A stretch of 6,494 nt of DNA from Calditrichota bacterium (GCA_016934605.1 JAFGSO010000097.1:1-6494), one strand, 5' to 3'; positions 1-6,318 are shown, numbered from the stretch's first letter. Made by a program: numbers and translations. The notes: generated by a model from the letters alone, not told the origin.

Positions 1-602
1 GCGACACCCATAGGACATATGGCTGCTTCAGCACCGCCGGTGACCATAACCTCTGCATCTCCCCGCTGGATGATTTTAAAGGCATCTCCGATGGCGTGGG
101 AAGCCGTGGCACAAGCAGAAACCACACCATAATTTGGTCCTTTGAGATTGTAACGGATAGAGATATGCCCGGCGGCAATATCGATAATCATCATCGGAAT
201 GAAAAAAGGACTGACACGGCGGGGTCCGCTCTCGAGCAGTTTTTTATATTCATCCTCGAATGTTTTTATCCCTCCGATTCCTGAACCAATCAGAACTCCG
301 ATTCTATCCCGGTTTTCCTTCTCAAAGTTGAGCCCGGAGTCCATTACTGCTTCATGGGCAGCAACAATTGCAAACCGGGAGTAAAGATCCATGCGTCGGG
401 CTTCTTTGGGATCTATGATATTCTCAGTTGAGAAATTCTTTACTTCGCAGGCAAATTTTGTGGCATATGAACCAGCATCGAATCTGGTAATATAATCCGC
501 TCCGCTTTTCCCTTCCAAAATTCCTGCCCAAAAATCCTTAACCGAATTGCCAATTGGCGTTACTGCTCCCATACCGGTTATTACCACGCGTCTATTTTTC
601 AT
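1..602 (-). CDS. fabF: Beta-ketoacyl-ACP synthase II, N-terminal 200 residues (cut by window edge)
   Basis: Condensing enzyme of type II fatty-acid elongation in the cytoplasm: it joins malonyl-ACP to a growing acyl-ACP and releases CO2. The visible part starts MKNRRVVITGMGAVTPIG, the usual KAS start, and lines up with E. coli FabF through the first thiolase-fold half. The nucleophilic cysteine is residue 164, in SACATASHAIGDAF (codon at 113-111). It is followed by the GDAEVMVTGGAEA strand-turn at about 181-193. The two catalytic histidines lie beyond the window, so completeness cannot be judged. The ATG at 602-600 has an AGGA Shine-Dalgarno 7 nt upstream. FabF is the last visible gene of the fab cluster and is separated from acpP by 429 nt. 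FabB is the alternative name within the family, but the alignment and the place after acpP favour FabF. Confidence 0.96.
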   Translation of the reverse strand, partial: MKNRRVVITGMGAVTPIGNSVKDFWAGILEGKSGADYITRFDAGSYATKFACEVKNFSTENIIDPKEARRMDLYSRFAIVAAHEAVMDSGLNFEKENRDRIGVLIGSGIGGIKTFEDEYKKLLESGPRRVSPFFIPMMIIDIAAGHISIRYNLKGPNYGVVSACATASHAIGDAFKIIQRGDAEVMVTGGAEAAICPMGV

Positions 603-609
603 AAATATA

Positions 610-613
610 TCCT
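610..613 (-). promoter_or_regulatory. Ribosome binding site of fabF
   Basis: The minus strand reads AGGA, 7 nt before the fabF ATG. It sits inside the 8-bp palindrome CTGATCAG (612-619), so local folding or a protein bound there could mask it. Confidence 0.7.
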
Positions 614-634
614 GATCAGTTTATATTCTATAAA

Positions 635-673
635 TTCTGAAAATAAACAATGGATTTTCAGAACAAAATGTTC
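635..673 (-). promoter_or_regulatory. Compound inverted repeat upstream of fabF, possible operator or RNA hairpin
   Basis: Positions 635-644 (ttctgaaaat) and 654-663 (attttcagaa) form a perfect 10-bp inverted repeat with a 9-nt spacer, ending 32 nt before the fabF start codon. A second one, GAACA-aaa-TGTTC, occupies 661-673 and shares GAA with the first. Dyads of this size close to a start codon are typical of repressor sites, but the arms match no fatty-acid regulator site I know (FapR, FadR and FabR consensus sequences do not fit). As RNA, the first dyad would form a weak AU-rich stem. Confidence 0.4.
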
Positions 674-940
674 AATTTTGATAAATTCGGATCAATACAG
701 AACTAATACTGATTATCCTGATTCACTTTTAGATCTGCTTTATTTGCAAAACCAATTCAAAAATGAGTTTTTTATGCGTAATTCATAACCAGATTTTGCG
801 GGATTATTAAGATAAACTTTAAATTCCCTGTGTCTGTTTTTGTGAATGAAGCAGACTAAAAGACCGCCTTTCCTGGAAAAATATTACCACCAAATCTATA
901 TTTTACCTGTTTACAGCCAACCAATTTTTAGACCAGCCAG

Positions 941-976
941 ATTCTCTTGCTCCCAGAGCACCGATAATTAGAGAAT
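941..976 (-). repeat. Second, smaller hairpin downstream of acpP
   Basis: In the minus-strand RNA, AUUCUCU (976-970) can pair with AGAGAAU (947-941). Nested inside is UGCUC-UGG-GAGCA (960-948), a 5-bp stem with a triloop; nine unpaired bases lie on one side. It follows the larger hairpin at 975-1015 and overlaps it by only 2 nt. No U-run follows, so it is not a canonical terminator. Confidence 0.35.
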
Positions 977-1015
977 AGTGTTTACCCGGTTTTATAACCA
1001 CCGGATAAACACTAT
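975..1015 (-). terminator. Strong hairpin 16 nt after acpP; possible terminator, pause or mRNA-stabilising stem
   Basis: Arms 1015-1001 and 989-975 pair over 15 bp around an 11-nt loop. Fourteen pairs are Watson-Crick. The remaining one (1005/985) is a G-U wobble in the minus-strand RNA but a C-A clash in the plus-strand RNA, so the fold fits the acpP transcript better. The bases after it (UCUCUAAUUAU) are only moderately U-rich, and there is no proper U-run. On the opposite strand a T7 run follows at 1022-1028, but no plus-strand gene is present to use it. I read it as partial termination or 3'-end protection of an abundant acpP message; a full terminator is less likely because fabF continues in the same direction. 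Confidence 0.5.
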
Positions 1016-1031
1016 CTACAATTTTTTTCGC

Positions 1032-1268
1032 TTATTCACCAATCTTTTTGCCCAGATAATCCACGGCACTCTTTACAGTGGTGATCTGCTGTGCATCGTC
1101 ATCGGGAATTTCCACGTTAAATTCTTCCTCGAACGCCATCACCAATTCGACGGTATCCAGAGAATCAGCTCCAAGATCATCAATAAAATGTGCTTCCGGT
1201 TTTACTTTTTCCGGCGCAACGCCCAGTTTGTCCACAATGATATCCCGTACTTTCTCTTCTAATGACAT
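1032..1268 (-). CDS. acpP: Acyl carrier protein
   Basis: Small acidic four-helix protein that carries acyl chains through fatty-acid and lipid synthesis. Its 78 residues match the usual length. The 4'-phosphopantetheine attachment serine is Ser36 in the motif GADSLDTVEL, preceded by HFIDDLG. Helix I runs from about residues 2-15, and the C-terminal helix is VKSAVDYLGKKI. The very acidic helix II (VELVMAFEEEF, then IPDDDA) is the surface that docks partner enzymes. The ATG at 1268 has the best Shine-Dalgarno of the window, which fits the high expression expected for ACP. It lies 45 nt after fabG and is followed by a strong hairpin, so its transcript may be made or kept in excess over fabF. Confidence 0.99.
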   Translation of the reverse strand: MSLEEKVRDIIVDKLGVAPEKVKPEAHFIDDLGADSLDTVELVMAFEEEFNVEIPDDDAQQITTVKSAVDYLGKKIGE

Positions 1269-1270
1269 AA

Positions 1271-1278
1271 CTCCTCCT
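1271..1278 (-). promoter_or_regulatory. Strong ribosome binding site of acpP
   Basis: The minus strand reads AGGAGGAG, ending 2 nt before the ATG; the AGGAGG core sits 4 nt away and a second GGAG lies closer. It is the best match to the anti-Shine-Dalgarno among the eight genes here. Confidence 0.85.
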
Positions 1279-1313
1279 GTATTAGTTTGTAGTGAGGTTT
1301 ATAGACAATTTTC

Positions 1314-2075
1314 TCATGACATGACCATTCCACCATCAACGTTGATCACCTGTCCTGTGATATATTCTGCATCATCACTGCACAAAAAAGCAACAACCCT
1401 GGCAACATCTTCCGGTGTACCCAGCCTTTTTAAGGGAATATTCTGTATCAGTGTCTCTCTCTGTTTTTCATTCAACTGCCGGGTCATTTCCGTGTCGATG
1501 AAACCGGGTGCCACCGCGTTCACGGTTATTCCCCGGGAAGCAAATTCTCTGGCCGCCGATTTGGTGAAACCGATAATACCGGCTTTGGATGCGGCATAAT
1601 TTGCCTGACCCGGATTTCCGATCAAACCAACCACTGACGAAATGTTCACAATTCTGCCGTAACGCTGTTTGATCATATGCCTTATAACCGCTCTGGTATA
1701 ATTATAAACACTGCGGAGATTCACGTTTATAACCGTATCAAACTCTTCCGGGGTCATTCGCAGCAGCAGGTTATCCCGGGTAATTCCGGCATTATTGACC
1801 AGAATGTCCACACCGCCGAGCTTCTGAATGGCTTCGGCAACCGTTGCTTCGGCATCTTCATAACTGGAAGCGTCAGCTTTCAAAGCAAAAATTCGGGTTT
1901 CGGGACTTTTAATTTCCTGCCTGATCTCCTCCACACATTCTTCACAGCTGTTATAGACAAAAGCCACATCCGAAAAGAGAACACCACAGCAGCTTCTGGA
2001 GGCCAATTCTTTTACGATTGCCCTTCCGATACCTCTGGTACCACCTGTTACAATGGCTCTTTTACTCTGTGCCAC
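1314..2075 (-). CDS. fabG: 3-oxoacyl-ACP reductase
   Basis: Short-chain dehydrogenase that reduces beta-ketoacyl-ACP with NADPH, the first reduction of each elongation cycle. The Rossmann cofactor motif TGGTRGIG is at residues 10-17, NNAG at 94-97, and the catalytic tetrad is Asn119, Ser147, Tyr160 and Lys164 (YAASK). PGFIDTEM and the C-terminal GQVINVDGGMVM are also typical. At 253 residues it is slightly long: E. coli FabG has 244. Compared with B. subtilis FabG, about six residues are inserted near 28-35 (SCCGVLFS), just before the second strand, and four cysteines cluster there (29, 30, 44, 47). The start is GTG, supported by AAGGAA 6-7 nt upstream. A weak TTGGAA-N18-TATATT promoter look-alike lies in the 96-nt gap before it (2158-2129). 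Confidence 0.97.
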   Translation of the reverse strand: MAQSKRAIVTGGTRGIGRAIVKELASRSCCGVLFSDVAFVYNSCEECVEEIRQEIKSPETRIFALKADASSYEDAEATVAEAIQKLGGVDILVNNAGITRDNLLLRMTPEEFDTVINVNLRSVYNYTRAVIRHMIKQRYGRIVNISSVVGLIGNPGQANYAASKAGIIGFTKSAAREFASRGITVNAVAPGFIDTEMTRQLNEKQRETLIQNIPLKRLGTPEDVARVVAFLCSDDAEYITGQVINVDGGMVMS

Positions 2076-2081
2076 TAAAAT

Positions 2082-2087
2082 TTCCTT
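2082..2087 (-). promoter_or_regulatory. Ribosome binding site supporting the GTG start of fabG
   Basis: AAGGAA on the minus strand lies 6 nt before the GTG at 2075-2073. Translation from this codon gives the usual short SDR lead-in before the TGxxxGIG motif, so the GTG start is preferred. Confidence 0.65.
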
Positions 2088-2171
2088 AATTTGTTCTGGT
2101 TCTCCACATTTGATGATAAACAGTTCACAATATACGACATCACTAAAAAAATTTCCAACAGATTTGCCATT

Positions 2172-3089
2172 TCATGAAAATTGTTCAATCTCCCCGGCTT
2201 TACCAAATCCCGAGGATTTAAACTGAGAGTTAATGCGCTTAAGCAAACCCTGAAGAACTTTACCTGCACCCACTTCATGAAAATAGCTGAATCCGTCTTT
2301 AATCATATTTTCCATACTTTTCTGCCACAAAACCGGGGACAGCAGTTGTTTTTTCAGAAGTGTCCGAATTTCAGTAACCGATCGTGCCGGTTTGCCGGTT
2401 ACATTCATGTACACCGGAAATTTCGGATCTCTTATTGTCAATTTATCCAATGCTTCAGTGAGACCTTGCAACGCCTCACCCATTAACGGTGAGTGAAATG
2501 CGCCACTCACCACCAGTTCCGATACCAATCGGGCTTTTTTCTCCCTGGCAAGTTCCATAGCACAATGAACACCTTCGATGCTGCCCGAAATGACAATCTG
2601 TCCCGGTGAATTAAAATTAGCCGGTTTTACGATCCCGGCTTCAGCAGCTTCCTCGCAAATCTTTTCCACCTCATCGGCATTTAATCCGATAATGGCGGCC
2701 ATGGTGCCGGGATTTTGTTCTCCGGATTGCTGCATCTGTTCTCCCCGGATCCTGACAACATTCAATCCATCTTCAAATGAAAATGCCCCTGCAGAGAGGA
2801 GGGCTGTGTATTCTCCCAGGCTATGACCGGCCGCGGCTCCCGGTAGAATATCCTTTTCTTTCAGTATTTCCAGTGCCGCTATACTGTGGACAAACAACGC
2901 TGGTTGCGTATAACACGTTTGTTTTAGTTCCTCTTCAGGACCTTCAAAAGCAATCTTTTTTAAGGGGAATCCCAGGATATTTTCAGCATCATCAAATATC
3001 TTTCTGGCTCTGGCAAAATTATCGTATAAATCCTTTCCCATGCCAACATATTGTGAACCCTGTCCCGGAAACAAAAACGCTTTTTTCAT
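2172..3089 (-). CDS. fabD: Malonyl-CoA:ACP transacylase
   Basis: Moves malonyl groups from CoA to ACP, supplying the extender unit to FabH and FabF. Its 305 residues match the family. The oxyanion-hole motif FPGQGSQ is at 7-13. The nucleophile Ser90 lies in GHSLGE, the substrate-binding Arg115 in RIRGEQMQ, and the catalytic His199 in GAFHSPLM; all are present. NVTG (229-232) and the C-terminal EVGAGKVLQGLLKRI are standard. The last 15 or so residues form a short tail rich in Gly, Ser and Lys that is likely disordered. The ATG at 3089 is the only possible start: an in-frame TGA lies two codons upstream. No Shine-Dalgarno is visible. A 7-codon reading frame (MKKIDDK, 3109-3086) ends in a TGA that overlaps the fabD ATG, so translational coupling is possible. 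Confidence 0.97.
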   Translation of the reverse strand: MKKAFLFPGQGSQYVGMGKDLYDNFARARKIFDDAENILGFPLKKIAFEGPEEELKQTCYTQPALFVHSIAALEILKEKDILPGAAAGHSLGEYTALLSAGAFSFEDGLNVVRIRGEQMQQSGEQNPGTMAAIIGLNADEVEKICEEAAEAGIVKPANFNSPGQIVISGSIEGVHCAMELAREKKARLVSELVVSGAFHSPLMGEALQGLTEALDKLTIRDPKFPVYMNVTGKPARSVTEIRTLLKKQLLSPVLWQKSMENMIKDGFSYFHEVGAGKVLQGLLKRINSQFKSSGFGKAGEIEQFS

Positions 3090-3157
3090 TTGTCATCTAT
3101 TTTTTTCATCAAAAATTCACTAAAATTATTTTGGGAGCAGACAAACCGTAATTCAAT

Positions 3158-4150
3158 TCAATAGGCCCAGCGCAGAAGTATGCTTCCCCAGGTGAAGCCG
3201 GCGCCGAAGGCTGCGAACACCAGTATATCTCCCTGCTGGATTCTTCCATCGTAATAGGCCTCAGATAATCCGAGAGGTATAGTAGCAGCCGTTGTATTTC
3301 CATAGCGATGAATATTAATGAGTACTTTCTCATCGGGAAGTTTCAGGCGTTTTGCTGTGGCATCGATGATTCTAAGATTTGCCTGATGAGGTATAAAGAG
3401 TTTGATATCCTGAGGATCGATGTTGTTCTTCCTGACAATTTCTTCGGTAATATCGGCCATTCCGGTGACTGCAAATTTAAAAACAGTACGGCCATCCTGG
3501 TAAATATAGTGCATTTTATTATCGACTGTTTCATGAGTTGCCGGATGGAGACTTCCGCCACCTTTCATATACAAAAAATTCTGTCCGGACCCATCACTTT
3601 TCAGTAGAAAATCCATGATGCCCTCCTGAGGATTTTCGGTAGGTTCCAGCACAATTGCTCCGGCGGCATCACCAAAAAGTATACAGGTATTCCGATCGGT
3701 ATAGTCGGTAATAGCGCTCATTTTATCACTGCCAACCACAAGCACTTTCCGGTATCTTCCGGATTCTATAAACTGTGCAGCCATAGCAGTGGCATATAGA
3801 AATCCGGTACAGGCTCCATTCACATCGACACCCCAGGCATTTTTTGCCCCTATTTCTTCCTGTACCAGGCAAGCAGTGCTGGGAAAGAACATATCCGGTG
3901 TCACTGTGGCAACCACAATCAGCTCGATTTCTTGCGGTGATATTTCTGCGTTCTCAAGTGCCAGTTTTGCTGCAAGGGCTCCCATATAAGAGGAGCCCTT
4001 CCCATCTTCCAGAATTCTTCTCTCCCTTATACCGGTGCGACTCTGAATCCATTCATCGCTCGTTTCGACTATTTTTTCAAGGTCTTTGTTAGTCAGAACT
4101 CTGGGAGGAACATAATGGCCCACTCCGGAGATTTTTGCATGAATGGTCAT
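3158..4150 (-). CDS. fabH: Beta-ketoacyl-ACP synthase III
   Basis: Starts fatty-acid synthesis by condensing a short acyl-CoA (acetyl-CoA or a branched primer) with malonyl-ACP. At 330 residues it has the usual family length. The catalytic triad is complete: Cys114 in VNGACTGF, His255 in IPHQAN and Asn285 in YGNTTAAT. SDEWIQSRTGIRERR (31-45), which contains the CoA-contacting Trp34, and the C-terminal FAAFGAGFTWGSILL are typical. Primer preference cannot be read safely from sequence alone. The ATG at 4150 overlaps the plsX stop codon as ATGA, which predicts translational coupling, and GGGGA lies upstream inside the end of plsX. FabD follows after 68 nt. Confidence 0.98.
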   Translation of the reverse strand: MTIHAKISGVGHYVPPRVLTNKDLEKIVETSDEWIQSRTGIRERRILEDGKGSSYMGALAAKLALENAEISPQEIELIVVATVTPDMFFPSTACLVQEEIGAKNAWGVDVNGACTGFLYATAMAAQFIESGRYRKVLVVGSDKMSAITDYTDRNTCILFGDAAGAIVLEPTENPQEGIMDFLLKSDGSGQNFLYMKGGGSLHPATHETVDNKMHYIYQDGRTVFKFAVTGMADITEEIVRKNNIDPQDIKLFIPHQANLRIIDATAKRLKLPDEKVLINIHRYGNTTAATIPLGLSEAYYDGRIQQGDILVFAAFGAGFTWGSILLRWAY

Positions 4151-5154
4151 TCCAATCCCCTTGTTTTAAGTTGTTCTTGTATATGCCTGTTCACATCTTT
4201 TTCGCCGATTTCTACAGCCACGCGGATCGCATTTTGTATAGCCCTGGCTGTAGAACGTCCATGACAAATAATAGAAATTCCGTTTATACCTAAAAGCGGT
4301 ACACCTCCATATTCCTGATAGTCGAAGCTGCTCTTCATTTCCCGGAATGCGTGACGTACCAGAGCCGCTCCCAGCAGTGAAAAAAAATTTTTGCCCAGAC
4401 TTTTTTTAAAACTGCTTCCAAAAACCGTCATAATGCTTTCGGCAAATTTTAAAATAGTGTTACCCACAAATCCGTCGGTTACAATCACATCTGCTTTTCC
4501 GTGCAAAATATCACGGCCTTCAATGTTTCCGACAAAATTCGGAATTCTCGATGCCATCAGCGGATAAGCGGCCAGCACAAGTTCATTCCCCTTGGATTTT
4601 TCTTCACCGATATTCAGTAATCCCACCCGGGGATTTTTTATTTTGTAAATATAGCTCACATAAATGCTGCCCATCAGGCCAAACTGAAGTAAATTTATTG
4701 GCTTGCAATCGGCATTGGCACCGACATCGATCAGCAGTACCACTCCTCCTTCAGTTGGTAGAAAGGAACCGAGTGCAGGACGATTTACACCTTCCATTCG
4801 CCCCAGCTTCATCAAACTGCCAACCATCTGGGCACCAGTATTTCCGGCACTCACGAAGGCATCCGCCTCTCCATCCTTATGTAACTTTAATCCCTTCATC
4901 ATCGAAGAATCGGGTTTTTGTTTCAAGGCGGTAGTCGGAGAATCGTTCATATTGACTACCTGACTGGTGTGCTCCAGGATAATATTACGCGCCTTTAGCA
5001 GATGATGTCCGGCAATTTCCTCCTTTAGCAATTTCTGATCACCCAGTAAAATTAATTGATGTCTGCCATCGGTTTCTTTGTCATACAAAAGAGCCCCCTC
5101 GACAGGAGATCGGGGGGCTAAATCACCGCCCATGGCATCGATCGCAATTCGCAT
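4147..5154 (-). CDS. plsX: Phosphate acyltransferase PlsX
   Basis: Peripheral membrane enzyme that turns acyl-ACP plus phosphate into acyl-phosphate, the donor used by PlsY for the first acylation of glycerol-3-phosphate. It therefore links fatty-acid synthesis to phospholipids. From ATG 5154 it has 335 residues, the normal length. The N-terminus MRIAIDAMGGDLAP is the family signature, followed by SAGNTGA (about 102-108), LLIDVGANADCKP (about 140-152), LLNIGEEKSKGNEL (about 179-192) and VTDGFVGNTILK (about 225-236). A TTG two codons upstream (5160) would also keep the frame, but AAGG (5165-5162) is spaced 7 nt from the ATG and only 1 nt from the TTG, so the ATG is chosen. The gene starts 22 nt after rpmF and overlaps fabH by 4 nt. 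Confidence 0.98.
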   Translation of the reverse strand: MRIAIDAMGGDLAPRSPVEGALLYDKETDGRHQLILLGDQKLLKEEIAGHHLLKARNIILEHTSQVVNMNDSPTTALKQKPDSSMMKGLKLHKDGEADAFVSAGNTGAQMVGSLMKLGRMEGVNRPALGSFLPTEGGVVLLIDVGANADCKPINLLQFGLMGSIYVSYIYKIKNPRVGLLNIGEEKSKGNELVLAAYPLMASRIPNFVGNIEGRDILHGKADVIVTDGFVGNTILKFAESIMTVFGSSFKKSLGKNFFSLLGAALVRHAFREMKSSFDYQEYGGVPLLGINGISIICHGRSTARAIQNAIRVAVEIGEKDVNRHIQEQLKTRGLE

Positions 5155-5161
5155 TGCCAAA

Positions 5162-5165
5162 CCTT
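5162..5165 (-). promoter_or_regulatory. Ribosome binding site that decides the plsX start
   Basis: AAGG on the minus strand, 7 nt before ATG 5154. It is too close to the alternative TTG at 5160 to serve that codon, so the shorter reading frame with the canonical MRIAIDAMGG start is preferred. Confidence 0.6.
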
Positions 5166-5176
5166 ATTATTATTGA

Positions 5177-5365
5177 TCAGGATTCGGAAGGTGTAAATAC
5201 TTTTTGACCTTTGTAATAACCACAGTTCATGCAGGCACGATGCGGTTGTTTGGGCTCTCCACAATTTGGACACACAGACAGGGAGGGATTAGAAAGATCG
5301 GACATCCATGATGCACGTCTTTTATCTCTTTTTGATTTGGATATTTTCCGTCTTGGATTCGCCAT
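5177..5365 (-). CDS. rpmF: 50S ribosomal protein L32, zinc-binding form
   Basis: Small basic protein of the large ribosomal subunit. Its 62 residues begin with the L32 signature MANPRRKISKSKRDKRRASW, a basic tail that threads into rRNA. A zinc ribbon follows: Cys32-x2-Cys35 and Cys45-x2-Cys48 (VCPNCGE, ACMNCGYYKG). All four cysteines are present, so this is the C+ form; some bacteria also keep a cysteine-free copy for zinc shortage, which cannot be checked here. AGGAG (5380-5376) lies 10 nt before the ATG. It sits 21 nt after yceD and 22 nt before plsX; the yceD-rpmF-plsX-fab order is widely conserved and ties ribosome assembly to lipid synthesis. Confidence 0.98.
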   Translation of the reverse strand: MANPRRKISKSKRDKRRASWMSDLSNPSLSVCPNCGEPKQPHRACMNCGYYKGQKVFTPSES

Positions 5366-5386
5366 CGGATTTAAACTCCTGAAATT

Positions 5387-5884
5387 TTATTTACGCAAAG
5401 CTATTAATTTTTCCCAGCGGGGATCGACCGGCTTTTCAGCACAGGTACATTTTTCATGATTCAAATCTGCCCCGCATCCAGGGCAAATACCCTTGCAGGA
5501 AATTCTGCACAACTGTTTCATCGGAATTGTTAGAATAAGTGTTTCCTGAATAAAGGGCAACAGGTCTATTTCCTTCTGATCCGGCGATAAAATAACAACA
5601 TTTGCTTCGTCAGTAATAAGTCTGTCATTTCCTGTATGAAATAACAGACTGAAACTTTCAATATAATTTTTCTGATATTCCGCCAGACAACGGTCACAAA
5701 TATAATGTGCCCTGGTGGAAATCTCAACTGAACAGGTAATGTTCTTCCCGAATTTATTCAGATCTACATTCACCTGGATATCATCGGGATAAATTTCATC
5801 CCTGTAAAAATGAAGCGAGCCACGGTTAATTGTTTCCTGAAACTGATGCAGCCCGTCTTCCAGATGTAATATCGATATCTTCAT
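5387..5884 (-). CDS. yceD: DUF177/YceD family protein, 23S rRNA accumulation factor
   Basis: The family is known from bacteria and plastids for a role in 23S rRNA or large-subunit accumulation; its biochemical activity is not settled. The protein has 165 residues and contains eight cysteines after position 60: the conserved pair YICDRC (63, 66), then a C-terminal cluster LCRISCKGICPGCGADLN...CTC (126, 130, 134, 137, 146, 148). E. coli YceD keeps only the first pair, so this is the cysteine-rich form seen in Gram-positive and some other phyla, and probably binds metal (inference). It precedes rpmF by 21 nt, the classic arrangement. The only usable start is ATG 5884: an in-frame TAA lies six codons upstream. 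No Shine-Dalgarno is present and a promoter sits close by, so the message may be nearly leaderless. Confidence 0.93.
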   Translation of the reverse strand: MKISILHLEDGLHQFQETINRGSLHFYRDEIYPDDIQVNVDLNKFGKNITCSVEISTRAHYICDRCLAEYQKNYIESFSLLFHTGNDRLITDEANVVILSPDQKEIDLLPFIQETLILTIPMKQLCRISCKGICPGCGADLNHEKCTCAEKPVDPRWEKLIALRK

Positions 5885-5898
5885 AATTAAACGCTGAA

Positions 5899-5925
5899 TT
5901 TATATCTAAAAATAAATTTAGTCAA
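5899..5925 (-). promoter_or_regulatory. Likely sigma70-type promoter of the yceD-rpmF-plsX-fab operon
   Basis: On the minus strand TTGACT (5925-5920) is followed after 15 nt by TATAAA (5904-5899); a 17-nt spacing gives the poorer TAAATT. The -35 matches the consensus at five of six bases and TATAAA at five of six, but the 15-nt spacer is short. The region is very AT-rich, so some match by chance is expected. Transcription would start near 5892, about 8 nt before the yceD ATG. Confidence 0.5.
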
Positions 5926-5999
5926 GCTATTAATCAATTTGTCAGGTATTTATTGCATGGAGATTTTTATTAAAATCATTTTGTTACATGACTTTTATG

Positions 6000-6024
6000 A
6001 TATGAATCCTTCAGGGTTTCATAT
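6000..6024. repeat. Imperfect hairpin in the upstream region
   Basis: ATATGAA (6000-6006) pairs with TTCATAT (6018-6024), and after one mismatch CC (6008-6009) pairs with GG (6015-6016) around a small loop. On the plus strand an extra U-G pair closes the loop and TTTT follows (6024-6027), so it could end a plus-strand transcript. It lies about 75 nt upstream of the predicted yceD promoter. It could equally be a protein-binding dyad. Confidence 0.35.
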
Positions 6025-6318
6025 TTTGAAAAATAAATCTGTGCTGTTTAGTTTACTATCAGGATTTTCCCGAATTGTCTCTGAGTGTCAAAATTTCTTT
6101 TTGATGCAGGTTTTATAGCCAGTTTGCTTATTCATTCCGGCAGACCGGGACTAATCAATCATCAAGGCAGCAAAAAAAATATAATTGCAAGGATTAGCCT
6201 GTATAATTCATGAACTCCATGATCATAGGGTACAAACTCAGATATATTAATGAATTAAAGAATTTTTCATATGAGAATACTTTACACTGATATGGTCACA
6301 TCCTGTCTATAGAATGCA

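Larger units (their letters stand above)
603..1031 (-). other. 429-nt acpP-fabF intergenic region without a gene
   Basis: I see no convincing reading frame on either strand; the + frame overlapping its right end is antisense to acpP. The stretch is AT-rich. It holds two tandem hairpins directly after acpP (941-1015) and a compound inverted repeat shortly before fabF (635-673). In a tightly packed operon such a gap suggests that fabF has its own promoter, or that the acpP transcript is stabilised or ended here. I could not pick a convincing -35/-10 pair for fabF. A 9-bp direct repeat (tatcctgat at 608-616 and 714-722) also lies in it and may be chance. Confidence 0.6.

Noticed and set aside
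612..619. CTGATCAG palindrome as a separate operator
   Set aside because: Eight-base palindromes are common by chance; it is mentioned only because it overlaps the fabF ribosome site.
1022..1028. T7 run after the 975-1015 hairpin as a plus-strand intrinsic terminator
   Set aside because: There is no plus-strand gene to end here, and the stem has a C-A mismatch in plus-strand RNA. The run is the A-rich stretch between the acpP stop codon and the hairpin seen from the other side.
1078..1599. 173-codon plus-strand open frame across acpP and the end of fabG
   Set aside because: It is antisense to two certain genes, has serine-rich shadow composition, and resembles no family.
2129..2158. TTGGAA-N18-TATATT as an internal promoter for fabG
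   Set aside because: Both hexamers are imperfect, the spacer is long and the surroundings are AT-rich; it is noted only in the fabG entry.
2075..2278. 67-codon minus-strand frame reaching from the end of fabD to fabG
   Set aside because: It overlaps the fabD C-terminus in another frame, shows no family features, and is a shadow that happens to stay open across the gap.
5155..5160. TTG at 5160 as the plsX start
   Set aside because: The AAGG site would be only 1 nt away, and the ATG two codons later gives the canonical PlsX N-terminus.
6088..6135. 15-residue minus-strand frame MNKQTGYKTCIKKKF
   Set aside because: There is no ribosome binding site and no resemblance to a known small protein; such frames are expected by chance.
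6270..6311. 13-residue plus-strand frame MRILYTDMVTSCL
   Set aside because: It is too short and has no ribosome site; no evidence of coding.
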